Source: JAGNHS01 sp964609695
GTDB taxonomy: Bacteria > Bdellovibrionota > UBA2428
Length of the DNA: 64,000 bases
Assembly (NCBI GenBank): GCA_964609695.1
Contig: CAZSSP010000001.1
Location: 1 to 64,000 of the forward strand
Reading direction: 5' to 3'
Part shown: in pieces, positions 25,493 to 34,259 of the stretch
How positions within the stretch are numbered: the stretch's first letter is position 1
How the letters are laid out: each line of letters opens with the position of its first letter
Made by a program: the position numbers and the translations under genes
Notes under the pieces: generated by a model
What the model was told of the DNA's origin: nothing
The model's input: the letters and a program-made list of their open reading frames with translations, nothing else
Database searches by the model: none

Positions 25493-27220
25493 ATGAAAAA
25501 TTATCAGCGTATTTCATTGTTTTTTTCTGCACTCTTAATCGTAAGCTGTGCGTCTCACTCTACAAAAACTAGTATCAATAGCGCTCTCCCCACACCCTCT
25601 AGCTCGAAAACAGCTCGAGGAAAAACATTTGCCATTGCCACTCAAGGTCCCTACTCAGCCCAAGCGGCAAGAAAAGTTATGGAAGCTGGTGGGAATTTAA
25701 TCGATGCATTTGTAGCCACTTCATTTACTATCGCTGTTGAATTGCCCTACTCAACTGGCATCGGTGGAGGAGGATTTGCACTGGTTTATCATGCGCCCTC
25801 TAAAAACGTAACAGCTTTTGATTTCCGAGAAAGAGCGCCTATGGCCACACACTCAAAAATATTTCTCAAGGGTAAGGAAGTCGATTCTGAAGCTTCGAAA
25901 ACAGGCGGCCTCGCAGCTGGTGTTCCTGGATTAGTGGCCGGAGTTCTTGAAATTCACAACCTCTACGGAAAACTACCTCGAGCCATGGTCATGGCTCCCG
26001 CCATTGAACTCGCGGAAAATGGATTTATTGTTAACGATAGATTTGCAGAAAGAATCAAAGATAACAGCGAACGACTCTCTCACTATCGCGCATCTAAAGA
26101 ACTTTATTTTAAAGCCGATGGAACTCCACTTCAAAAGGGCGATTTATTTGTTCAAAAGGATTTAGCTAAAACTCTTAAACTGATTGCAGAAAAGGGACGT
26201 CGCGGATTTTATGGTGGAGAAACTGCTGTAAAAATTGTGAACTATTTAAAACCCAACGGTGGCGTCATGGAAACTTCTGATATCTATAACTATCACGCCA
26301 AAATTAGAAAACCCCTTCGAAATACCTATAAAGGCTTTGAGGTTATTGGAATGCCACCTCCAAGCTCTGGAGGGTTAATCACTCAGCAAATCCTCAATTT
26401 GCTAGAAAATGAAGAATTGCAAAAATCCTCTGCTAGCGACATCAAAAACATTCACAAAACTGTGGCGGCCATGCAATTAGCTTTTGCTGATCGAGGAAAA
26501 TATTATGGCGATACCGACTATGTAAAAATGCCCATAAGCTCTCTTATGAGTAAAGAATATGCGTCGGAAAGAAAAAAGTTATTTCAAAGTGATAGAGCCC
26601 TGAAAGCCGAAGAAATTTTACCGGGAGATTTAAAAATTCGCGAAAGCGATCACACAATTCACTTTTCCATGGCTGACAGCGAAGGCAATGTCATCAGTTC
26701 AACGCAAACTATCAATGGTCACTTTGGAAATGCCATGGTGATTCCAGGTACTGGGATTTTAATGAACAATGAAATGGATGACTTTGCCGCAAAAGAAGGC
26801 GATGCCAATATGTTTGGAGCTTTTGGAAGTAAGGCTAATTTAGTCGCTCCCGGAAAGCGTCCATTGAGTAGCATGGCACCCACCTTAGTCATGAAAGATG
26901 GAAAAATCATTTATGCTCTCGGAAGCCCTGATGGCACGCGAATCATTAGTTGCGTCACACTCGCTCTTCTAAATTTAATGGAATACGGAATGGATTTAGA
27001 CGATGCCATTGCAGCTCCCCGATATCATCATCAGTGGAGACCCGACACCTTAAGAGTTGAACCTTCAATGTCTGGAAGCAATAAAGATAAACTCGCCAAG
27101 CTCGGATATACGCTCGAAGAAAAGCCCTCAACCTGTAGCGTTCAAGGAGTTAAAATCACGGACTCCGGATTAGAGGCCGTGGCCGATCCACGAGGCAACG
27201 GAAACTCCGACGCCTTTTAA
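25493..27220 (+). CDS. ggt: Gamma-glutamyltransferase, probable lipoprotein
   Basis: The 575-residue protein matches the gamma-glutamyltranspeptidase Ntn-hydrolase. A lipoprotein signal (IVSCAS, Cys19) precedes the large-subunit region, which includes STGIGGGGFALVY and FDFRERAP. The autoprocessing site lies before Thr388 in SDHTIHFSM, and the small subunit contains NNEMDDF and PLSSMAPTLV. It hydrolyses glutathione or gamma-glutamyl compounds in the periplasm or at the envelope. The gene is monocistronic, between a long palindrome and the convergent hemB. Confidence 0.95.
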   Translation: MKNYQRISLFFSALLIVSCASHSTKTSINSALPTPSSSKTARGKTFAIATQGPYSAQAARKVMEAGGNLIDAFVATSFTIAVELPYSTGIGGGGFALVYHAPSKNVTAFDFRERAPMATHSKIFLKGKEVDSEASKTGGLAAGVPGLVAGVLEIHNLYGKLPRAMVMAPAIELAENGFIVNDRFAERIKDNSERLSHYRASKELYFKADGTPLQKGDLFVQKDLAKTLKLIAEKGRRGFYGGETAVKIVNYLKPNGGVMETSDIYNYHAKIRKPLRNTYKGFEVIGMPPPSSGGLITQQILNLLENEELQKSSASDIKNIHKTVAAMQLAFADRGKYYGDTDYVKMPISSLMSKEYASERKKLFQSDRALKAEEILPGDLKIRESDHTIHFSMADSEGNVISSTQTINGHFGNAMVIPGTGILMNNEMDDFAAKEGDANMFGAFGSKANLVAPGKRPLSSMAPTLVMKDGKIIYALGSPDGTRIISCVTLALLNLMEYGMDLDDAIAAPRYHHQWRPDTLRVEPSMSGSNKDKLAKLGYTLEEKPSTCSVQGVKITDSGLEAVADPRGNGNSDAF

Positions 27221-27269
27221 CTTTAACTGTGCGACGTCAAGAATAAGAGGTTTATTACTTAAAAAGGAA

Positions 27270-28235
27270 TTATCGAAATAATTCACGAGCGTAATAACTT
27301 AAAATGATGTCGGCACCCGCACGCTTGATGGATATCAAGGATTCCTCAAAAGCGCGGCGCTCATCCAACATACCCATTTGAGCTGCGGCCTTTATCATCG
27401 CGTATTCTCCACTCACTTGATAGGCGGCAATCGGTAGAGAAAAATTATTAGACAACAATGAAATGATATCGAGATACGCCAAGGCGGGTTTAACCATCAA
27501 CATATCCGCCCCTTCCTCGACATCCAGCTCAGCTTCACGAAGCGCTTCACGAGAATTGGCAGGATCCATCTGATAGCTTTTTTTATCGCCAGCACGAGGA
27601 GCCGAAGACAATGCATCTCTAAAGGGGCCATAAAAAGCCGAACAATATTTCGCAGTGTAAGAAAGAATTCCTACATCACTAAAACCTTCTTGGTCCAAAG
27701 CTTGTCGAATATAGCCCACCCGACCATCCATCATGTCAGAAGGTGCCACCATATCGGCTCCTGATTTGGCTTGTTCAATGGCCATTCGAGCAAGAATTTC
27801 TAAAGTTTCATCGTTATGAATTTTACCATCACGATAGACTCCATCATGGCCATCCGAAGAATATGGATCCATAGCCACATCACTTATAAGTAGTAATTCT
27901 GGAAGAGCTTCTTTTAATGTTTTGAGACTTCGATGCAACAAAGAATCCGGATTATGAGATTCTTTTGCGAGAGGATCTTTTTTTGAATCATCAACAGCGG
28001 GGAATAAAGCCAAAGCATGAATACCCATTTTTGAAGCAATTTTAGCTTCCTCCAAAAGAACATCTGCGCTTAAGCGATAAACTCCTGGCAAACTTTTAAT
28101 TTCTTGGCGCTGAGCTGTACCTTCACAAAGAAATACAGGCCAAATAAAATCAGAGGGATTCAATGAATTTTCCCTAACTAAGGAACGAAGAGCTTGTGAT
28201 TTTCTGTTTCGGCGAGGACGCTGCCTAATCTCCAT
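27270..28235 (-). CDS. hemB: Porphobilinogen synthase (delta-aminolevulinic acid dehydratase)
   Basis: The 321-residue protein has both Schiff-base lysines: Lys196 in SYTAKYCSAFYGPFRDA and Lys249 in MLMVKPALAYLD. The metal-binding segment reads DVAMDPYSSDGHDG, with aspartates where zinc enzymes have cysteines, so it belongs to the zinc-independent, Mg/K-responsive class. It condenses two 5-aminolevulinate molecules into porphobilinogen for heme. It is divergent from folE2 with about 100 bases between starts. Confidence 0.96.
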   Translation of the reverse strand: MEIRQRPRRNRKSQALRSLVRENSLNPSDFIWPVFLCEGTAQRQEIKSLPGVYRLSADVLLEEAKIASKMGIHALALFPAVDDSKKDPLAKESHNPDSLLHRSLKTLKEALPELLLISDVAMDPYSSDGHDGVYRDGKIHNDETLEILARMAIEQAKSGADMVAPSDMMDGRVGYIRQALDQEGFSDVGILSYTAKYCSAFYGPFRDALSSAPRAGDKKSYQMDPANSREALREAELDVEEGADMLMVKPALAYLDIISLLSNNFSLPIAAYQVSGEYAMIKAAAQMGMLDERRAFEESLISIKRAGADIILSYYARELFR

Positions 28236-28338
28236 AAAGGGCTTATAGAAAGCCTAACACTGCTGGTCAAATATAAAGCGTAGTCCCCCAAAGCCTTGAG
28301 AATGGCTTTATGCTTGGTAAAAACAAAAATATTAGCTT

Positions 28339-29289
28339 ATGAATAAGACTCACATGCGTTCAAAGAAAAAAAATGGGCGAAAAATGCCCGACATTGCAGC
28401 TGAGCAAAAAGTTGAAGCTGCTGCACCCATTGATAAAGTGGGTATGAGCGGTGTTGAAATTCCAGTTCAATTAAAAAGCAGTGGATCTAAAACTTTCATT
28501 ATCCCTGCTCGTGCGGATGCCTTTGTGAGCCTTGACCAAGAAAACGTCAAAGGCATACATATGTCTCGTCTCTATTTGCTTTTACAAGAAAAAATGGAAA
28601 GTGAAATTTTAAGCTTTTCACTACTAGAAGAAATTACCAAGGCTTTTGTAGATTCTCACAAAGACCTCTCCAGCAAGTCTTATATAAAAATTACCTTCGA
28701 TTTCATGACAAAACGTCCCGCTCTTTTAAGCGAAAAGTCTGGATGGAGAAGCTATCCCGTAACATTAGAGGCTTCATACGACTCTAAAAAGAACGAATGC
28801 AATTTCAAAATGGGAATTACTATCACTTATTCGAGCACTTGCCCTTGCTCGGCCGCACTGGCTCGACAACTCATTAGTGAAAAATTTCTCTCCGATTTCA
28901 CAAAAACTTCTACTTTTAAAAAATCTGAAGTGGCCGAGTGGCTTTTAAAAGAAGAATCCATTTGCGCCACTCCTCACTCTCAAAGAAGTTTTGCACATAT
29001 TGATTTGAACTTTGGCTCCAACAAAAAGAATTCTGATTTTTTAAAATATATCGAATTAGTGGAAAACACTCTTCAGACTTCCGTTCAAGCCGCTGTTAAA
29101 AGGGAAGACGAACAAGAATTTGCATTACTGAGCGGAAAAAATCTTATGTTTTGTGAAGATGCTGCACGGAAAATTAAAGCCAAACTTGATAAAGAAAAAT
29201 CTATATTGGGATATCGTATTGAAGCCAATCACGTTGAAAGTCTTCACCCTCACAACGCCATCAGTATTATAGAAAAGAAATTCACTTAG
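28339..29289 (+). CDS. folE2: GTP cyclohydrolase FolE2 (type IB)
   Basis: The 316-residue protein matches the COG1469/FolE2 family. The metal-binding cysteine segment is STCPCSAALARQL, HSQRSFAHIDL follows, and the C-terminal VESLHPHNAI segment is diagnostic. It converts GTP to 7,8-dihydroneopterin triphosphate, the first step of folate and, in many bacteria, queuosine synthesis. Type IB enzymes are less dependent on zinc than FolE. No folE1 is seen in the window. The N-terminal about 30 residues are Lys-rich and variable. Confidence 0.94.
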   Translation: MNKTHMRSKKKNGRKMPDIAAEQKVEAAAPIDKVGMSGVEIPVQLKSSGSKTFIIPARADAFVSLDQENVKGIHMSRLYLLLQEKMESEILSFSLLEEITKAFVDSHKDLSSKSYIKITFDFMTKRPALLSEKSGWRSYPVTLEASYDSKKNECNFKMGITITYSSTCPCSAALARQLISEKFLSDFTKTSTFKKSEVAEWLLKEESICATPHSQRSFAHIDLNFGSNKKNSDFLKYIELVENTLQTSVQAAVKREDEQEFALLSGKNLMFCEDAARKIKAKLDKEKSILGYRIEANHVESLHPHNAISIIEKKFT

Positions 29290-29390
29290 CTTAAGTATTT
29301 GAAATAATAAGCACTGAGCAAAATCAATTCACCGCATTAAATCATGAGTTTTTCTTTAATTCTTTCAATGTAAAATGACGAAGAGCCATT

Positions 29391-30767
29391 ATGGCCCTTA
29401 TTAAAAAACTAGCGTTTATATATCTTTTAATAATCGCAGAAGCGACACAGGCTGCATCTATAATTCAAAGCTTGTTAGCCATGTGTAAGAAAAAACCGAA
29501 TAGCACATCCGCTGTAAAAATAGATGAAGTACCAGCAGTTGCGCCTAAAATTATAAAAGAAAAAAAGATCAAGAGCCCAGGAGAAACAGCGCTCACCTCA
29601 CACAGCGCCCAAGACGAACAAAATTATTTTTTTAAAGCTCTTTTAAGACGTGAAGATACTCGAAAAAAAATAACTTCGTTAGCCGATCAGTTATTTGATG
29701 AATTTAAATTGAAAAATCCAAAAGCCACTTCCAACGAAGAAGCTTTATTTTTAGAAGATTTGAATAAAATGCTTAGCTGGAAAATAAGTGATGACTCTCA
29801 CTTTCAAGACTACGCTGATGAAATTGAGCGCTATGTTGCGAAAATGGGCGAGGGCTCGCTGGCTAGCTTTGAAAAAAGAGTGAATAGTTTTTTTGAAGAT
29901 TCCGTTGGAAAAGCTAAAAGCGAGGAGAATAAAGAGTTTGTAAAACAATTTCTACGTAAAGCAGCAGAGCGCGGAATTATTAGAGAAAATAAAGTTAACG
30001 ACCCTGAATGGATTAGTGATTACCAAAAAAGACTCGATGCTCTCAGTTTAATTGACCCAATGCTCTCATTGTACACAAAAAGTAAAATGAAAAAAGCCAT
30101 TTCAGAATTAGAGCGTCATAATGAATACGAACAAAAAGAATCCTTAAATGAAATTAACGATTTTTTCAGAAGTCACTTTAGTTATCATAATTTTGATGCC
30201 ATTCCTCAAGCCGCTGCATCTTATGTAAATGAGGGTTTTAAAGTTACAGGTAATACCCCTAAAAACCCTCTATCATGGATCAAAGATAAGGCCGATGGAA
30301 TTACACCCATAATCCAAGATAAAAAATCCTATTTTAATTTCGTGGCTGAAAGAATTAAATCTTTGGAAACTCAAGCAAATGCTAAAACTGGCTACCTTGC
30401 AAAAGATGATCTTTTCGCAGGTCGTGAAAGCTCAGCTTATCCGACTCGAGGCCTAGGGTCATTACTTGTCAGCTTAGATGGAAAAACAACAGACGATCTT
30501 AGTCGCGCCCCATGGGATAGACACATGGCCGAAGCTTTTGCCGATCATATTGTGTTTAGAAGATTGAAAGTTTTAAAACCAGAATTAACTAAGGAAGCTC
30601 CCAATATCATAATACCTGATCACATCCTTAATTTTGTAATCGATTCTCAACTTTTTAGTAGATCCAGAGAAAGTTCTCTAATGCATCCACGCTTTCGAGA
30701 ATTTGATGATGAGTTTTTCTCTAACTTAGACGAAAGACTTGAAGCATATTTTTCAAGAAAACCTTAG
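29391..30767 (+). CDS. Exported protein of unknown function
   Basis: The 458-residue protein has a signal peptide (about 1-21, ATQA). A linker follows to residue 70, then a long helical, charged body with many Lys and Glu and no membrane helix. No family motif is recognised. Its start lies 100 bases downstream of folE2, and it is the first of three neighbouring genes for exported proteins of unknown function (with 30793-32000 on the opposite strand and 32184-33707). Convergent with the next gene, 25 bases apart. Confidence 0.65.
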   Translation: MALIKKLAFIYLLIIAEATQAASIIQSLLAMCKKKPNSTSAVKIDEVPAVAPKIIKEKKIKSPGETALTSHSAQDEQNYFFKALLRREDTRKKITSLADQLFDEFKLKNPKATSNEEALFLEDLNKMLSWKISDDSHFQDYADEIERYVAKMGEGSLASFEKRVNSFFEDSVGKAKSEENKEFVKQFLRKAAERGIIRENKVNDPEWISDYQKRLDALSLIDPMLSLYTKSKMKKAISELERHNEYEQKESLNEINDFFRSHFSYHNFDAIPQAAASYVNEGFKVTGNTPKNPLSWIKDKADGITPIIQDKKSYFNFVAERIKSLETQANAKTGYLAKDDLFAGRESSAYPTRGLGSLLVSLDGKTTDDLSRAPWDRHMAEAFADHIVFRRLKVLKPELTKEAPNIIIPDHILNFVIDSQLFSRSRESSLMHPRFREFDDEFFSNLDERLEAYFSRKP

Positions 30768-30792
30768 TTGTTAACTTCGAAAAAAGCATAAC

Positions 30793-32000
30793 TCACTTAT
30801 GTCTTATAATTTTAGCTAATGTGCTCTCGCAATTTGCGGGAATTTGAACTTCTACAAAATCATGTTTAGCTTGTTTATAATCTCGAAGCACTTTGGGTAA
30901 AGTCTCGTGTAACAATCGACTCCAAAGAGCCACACCATAGGCATGTTGCAAAAACTTCATTGGCAAAGGAGTGTCATAGACAAGAATATCTCTTGTAGCC
31001 CCAAATATTCGACCTCCATGAGGTAAAAGTGTTTTTCCAAATTGAGTTATAAATTCTTCACCATTATGAAAGGGACTTTTTCCAGACAATGAGCAACTTA
31101 TCATACGTATCTCAGCGCCAGGCTTTGTGATGTTAAGTTTCATGTCTGATAACAAGTTTAAGTTTTTTAAACTCAATTTATCTTTTTTCCCAATAGCGAT
31201 TCGGCCAGGGTGCCCGTGCCCCCAAAACTCAATTCGATCAAAAGATTTTCCTTCCTTCTCTAAGTCTTTTAATTCTCTTTTCAAATCATCAATAGAGTCT
31301 GCCTCTACATATTCAGAGGAGGAAAACTTCGCATAAAGCTGCTCAAATTCTAAAGCAGGATAATCGCCTAACTTGTCTTTCGGATCTATGGTGTTAATAA
31401 ACAAAACAGACTCAGGATTTGGATTTAACTTTGTTGACACCTTTTCATGAAAATCATCATAATTAATTTTGTAATAAACTTTTGAAACTTTACCTAAACC
31501 CCAATAAAGCAAAGCATAAGCAATTAAATAAGGGGGAGCTTCTTCGGCAGTTNNNNNNNNNNNNNNNNNNNNNNNNNNNNNNNNNNNNNNNNNNNNNNNN
31601 NNNNNNNNNNNNNNNNNNNNNNNNNNNNNNNNNNNNNNNNNNNNNNNNNNNNACCCCAATAAAGCAAAGCATAAGCAATTAAATAAGGGGGAGCTTCTTC
31701 GGCAGTTGCTTTTAACGCCTCTTCTCGATTCATTTTATAAGCCATTCTATAATTAAGAGGCATCATCAAAGTTTGCATTGGAGCAAAGAGAACACGTACA
31801 CCTTCTTTTAAAATTGAACGATCATCGACATACTGAACTTTTGTTTCTATGGATTGGCTCTTTGATTTTTGGACTATACGTTCTTCTGGAATAATCTCCT
31901 TAGGATTTTCTTTATCAAGATCATTATATTCAAAAGCCTGACTATAGAGCCTCAAGTTAAATACAATAAAAACTAAAATTGAAAAAAGACGAATGGACAT
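30793..32000 (-). CDS. Exported protein with His-Cys clan-CD-like core, split by a false assembly gap
   Basis: Two partial frames on the minus strand flank the 100-N gap. Both edges carry the same 55 bases (31498-31552 and 31653-31707). Removing one copy plus the Ns (155 bases) brings the frames into register and gives one protein of 350 residues. It has a signal peptide (about 1-22) and a membrane-prone stretch AYALLYWG (about 109-116). It also has FWGHGHPG (His210 and His212) and, some 40 residues on, IRMISCSLSG (Cys251), then HGGRIFGATRDI. That order resembles CHAT/DUF4347 clan-CD folds and the protein at 10054-11250. Activity unproven. Confidence 0.75.
31498..31707. other. Scaffold gap of 100 N with duplicated 55-bp flanks
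   Basis: Bases 31553-31652 are N. The 55 bases before the gap (31498-31552) are identical to the 55 bases after it (31653-31707). This is the signature of two contigs that overlap but were scaffolded without merging. The reading frame across the site becomes continuous if one copy and the Ns are removed. It is not a biological repeat. Confidence 0.95.
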
Positions 32001-32183
32001 CTCTACTGTTTCGGTAAATCTAGAGCTTATCTTTAAGGCCCATTATTGCAGCAATAATATAATTAAACATCAATAATTCTATAGACTTAGGGATCGGCCC
32101 TGAATAAGATCGAATTACCTTATCCGCAAATCCAAAATTCATTTAATTAGCAAATTATTCCGATTTAAAATGAGTAATTATAA

Positions 32184-33707
32184 ATGAAAACCTATTTTAG
32201 CTTATACCTTTGTTTAATAGTAGCTGCTCTAGGCATCTCCCTATCCTATTCTAATACTTGCAATGAATGGCTTTACGAACTTGCAACTACGGGCCCGAGT
32301 TATGATCTAAGATGGAAAACCCACCCCCTCAAAGAAGATCACATAGGTGATTTTGCTTCTGTTCAAATAGCAAGCAAAGAAGGCAGCAAAATCGTTGAAG
32401 GAACAATAATCTCTCGCGCACGAGCAGGATTCTGGTTGATTGATAGAAAAAGTGGAGAAGTGAAAATGATACATTATCAAGACGAGCCTCCACCACGAGT
32501 ACTGACAGCATCTAGTCATCCTTTTCGATGGGAAAGCGTTACGTTTCCAGAAGAAATATTTAAAACAATTAAAAAATACAAAGAACCCTATGCTCTAATC
32601 ACTGAAAAATGGAATTTTGATTATGTCTTATTTGGAAAACTTAGCCAAGAGTTAGACGAATTTGGAAATCAAATTATAATCCTCAGAGACTCTAACGGCT
32701 TAACCCATAAAATAGACCCGGATTTGGTTAAAATTGATCTTCATGTGAGTGAAAAAGGAGAAGGAATTGAAAAGCTTTTTCCTGAAGCCAACAAAAAGCA
32801 CATACTTAAGCTTTCGTCTCAAAAAATAAAATTAAAAGACTTAGAAGAATGGTTTGTAAAAAATCGAACTCACTTTAGAACACGTGAATTTTATGAAAGC
32901 TTTTCACAGTTATCTCAAGATGAAATTAAAACATTATTAGCCCAACTTTATAATGGATATTTGAAAGAGGATGTCATTGCTGAATTTGAAAAAAAGCTAG
33001 GAGCTAAAAATCTAGCTCTCTTACTAGACCCTGGTATTGCTTGTAGAATTCCAGAATTGATTAAATTTGCAGAATCTAAAGTTTTTTCTTCTGTTTGGCA
33101 CTTACGTGAAGCTTTTGAAAACAAACTAGGAAATACAACTCTTTTTAGGGCTATGTATTTAGACGATACTACGCTCAACAAAGTAGTGACTATGGGAATC
33201 GATGCCCCGGGCTTTAATATAGAAGGATATCCTCGCCAATATATTAGCTTGCTTTTTAAACCTGGAATTTTTAATGGTCCCCCTCTAGAATTCGCACCAA
33301 GCTACGTTAGAGAAATCTATCAAATGCGCATCGCCAATCAAAAAAACCCTATTTATAGAATGACAAGCTCTTACTCCCATTATGCCGATTTAGCAGAAAG
33401 CATCACCGTTCAATCCAACGAAACACTCATTCCAAAGGGGCTTAATTTATATTTATTTGAAGTTAAACTTCCGGAACTCTCCACGATTCGACTGGAAGGG
33501 CCTTTTGATTTTAAATTACTACCCAACGTAGATGATAAATTCACCCATATTTGCGTTGGAGAAAAATGTTATAATTTGTACACAGACCGAAACATTGAAG
33601 TCTTTGTCCCTTTTCACACTGATGCTAGCTCCATAGTCTCTTATAAGAAAATAGAGAAAGAACCTTTAAAGTTTAAATTAAAAGAAGAAGCTCAAATTAA
33701 AAAATAA
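32184..33707 (+). CDS. Exported protein of unknown function
   Basis: The 507-residue protein has a signal peptide (about 1-23, LSYS then NTCNEW). No membrane segment or motif I recognise follows. The N-terminal third looks beta-rich (ASVQIASKEG, GTIISRARAGFWLIDRKSG), and the middle (about 210-330) is helical. The start lies 183 bases from the divergent clan-CD-like gene, so the two share a regulatory interval. Function unknown; co-location with two other exported proteins is the only context. Confidence 0.65.
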   Translation: MKTYFSLYLCLIVAALGISLSYSNTCNEWLYELATTGPSYDLRWKTHPLKEDHIGDFASVQIASKEGSKIVEGTIISRARAGFWLIDRKSGEVKMIHYQDEPPPRVLTASSHPFRWESVTFPEEIFKTIKKYKEPYALITEKWNFDYVLFGKLSQELDEFGNQIIILRDSNGLTHKIDPDLVKIDLHVSEKGEGIEKLFPEANKKHILKLSSQKIKLKDLEEWFVKNRTHFRTREFYESFSQLSQDEIKTLLAQLYNGYLKEDVIAEFEKKLGAKNLALLLDPGIACRIPELIKFAESKVFSSVWHLREAFENKLGNTTLFRAMYLDDTTLNKVVTMGIDAPGFNIEGYPRQYISLLFKPGIFNGPPLEFAPSYVREIYQMRIANQKNPIYRMTSSYSHYADLAESITVQSNETLIPKGLNLYLFEVKLPELSTIRLEGPFDFKLLPNVDDKFTHICVGEKCYNLYTDRNIEVFVPFHTDASSIVSYKKIEKEPLKFKLKEEAQIKK

Positions 33708-33737
33708 CTTTTCTAATTATCCAAACACTCAACACAA

Positions 33738-34259
33738 TTAAGCAACAGCAGACGCTTCTTGAGCCCCAAAGCTTTTTTCGCGTGAGAGTATGAGAAAACT
33801 AAATAAGACAGAATAAAAAAGTGTCCCCAACAAACTCCATCCAAAAAATGGAATCGCGAGAGTAAAACAATAGCTTAAACCCTGAATGGTCTTTTCATAC
33901 ATGGGTGAATAAGCCCAAACAAAAAAGTTACTTAATACAAAAAAGAAGACTGTCGATAAAAAACTCAACTGCAAATAATTCGAAATCGAAGGTCGAATTT
34001 TTAAAAGTCTGGGAGCTAAACAAATTATTGCAAATATCAAATAAAGAAAAGGAAGCAATGTATGAACTCCAATAAATAAATCACTCAACATCATAGCCGT
34101 TAAGGGTAAAAGCAAAGACTTCCAAGATCGATCAAAATATAGACCACCAAAAGCAGCCATAGAAATAACTGGGGTGAAATTAGGAGGATGCGGAATCATT
34201 CGGCTAAATGCAATTGCAACAACAGCCATGATTCCAATGTAAAATTCTTTTCTACTCAT
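33738..34259 (-). CDS. DUF6580-like membrane protein (ECF S-component-like)
   Basis: Using the ATG at 34259, which overlaps the stop of the upstream gene as ATGA, gives 173 residues with five to six membrane helices. The start MSRKEFYIGIM followed by RMIPHPPNFTPVISMAAFGG resembles the DUF6580 family, which has an S-component-like fold (small-molecule uptake). A frame extension of 32 residues upstream lies wholly inside the preceding gene and is not needed. Coupling to a methionine-synthesis enzyme raises the idea of cofactor or precursor uptake, but this is inference. Confidence 0.6.
   Translation of the reverse strand: MSRKEFYIGIMAVVAIAFSRMIPHPPNFTPVISMAAFGGLYFDRSWKSLLLPLTAMMLSDLFIGVHTLLPFLYLIFAIICLAPRLLKIRPSISNYLQLSFLSTVFFFVLSNFFVWAYSPMYEKTIQGLSYCFTLAIPFFGWSLLGTLFYSVLFSFLILSREKSFGAQEASAVA

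Noticed and set aside
31482..31682. Short frames across the N gap
   Set aside because: They consist mostly of undetermined residues and arise from the duplicated contig ends.
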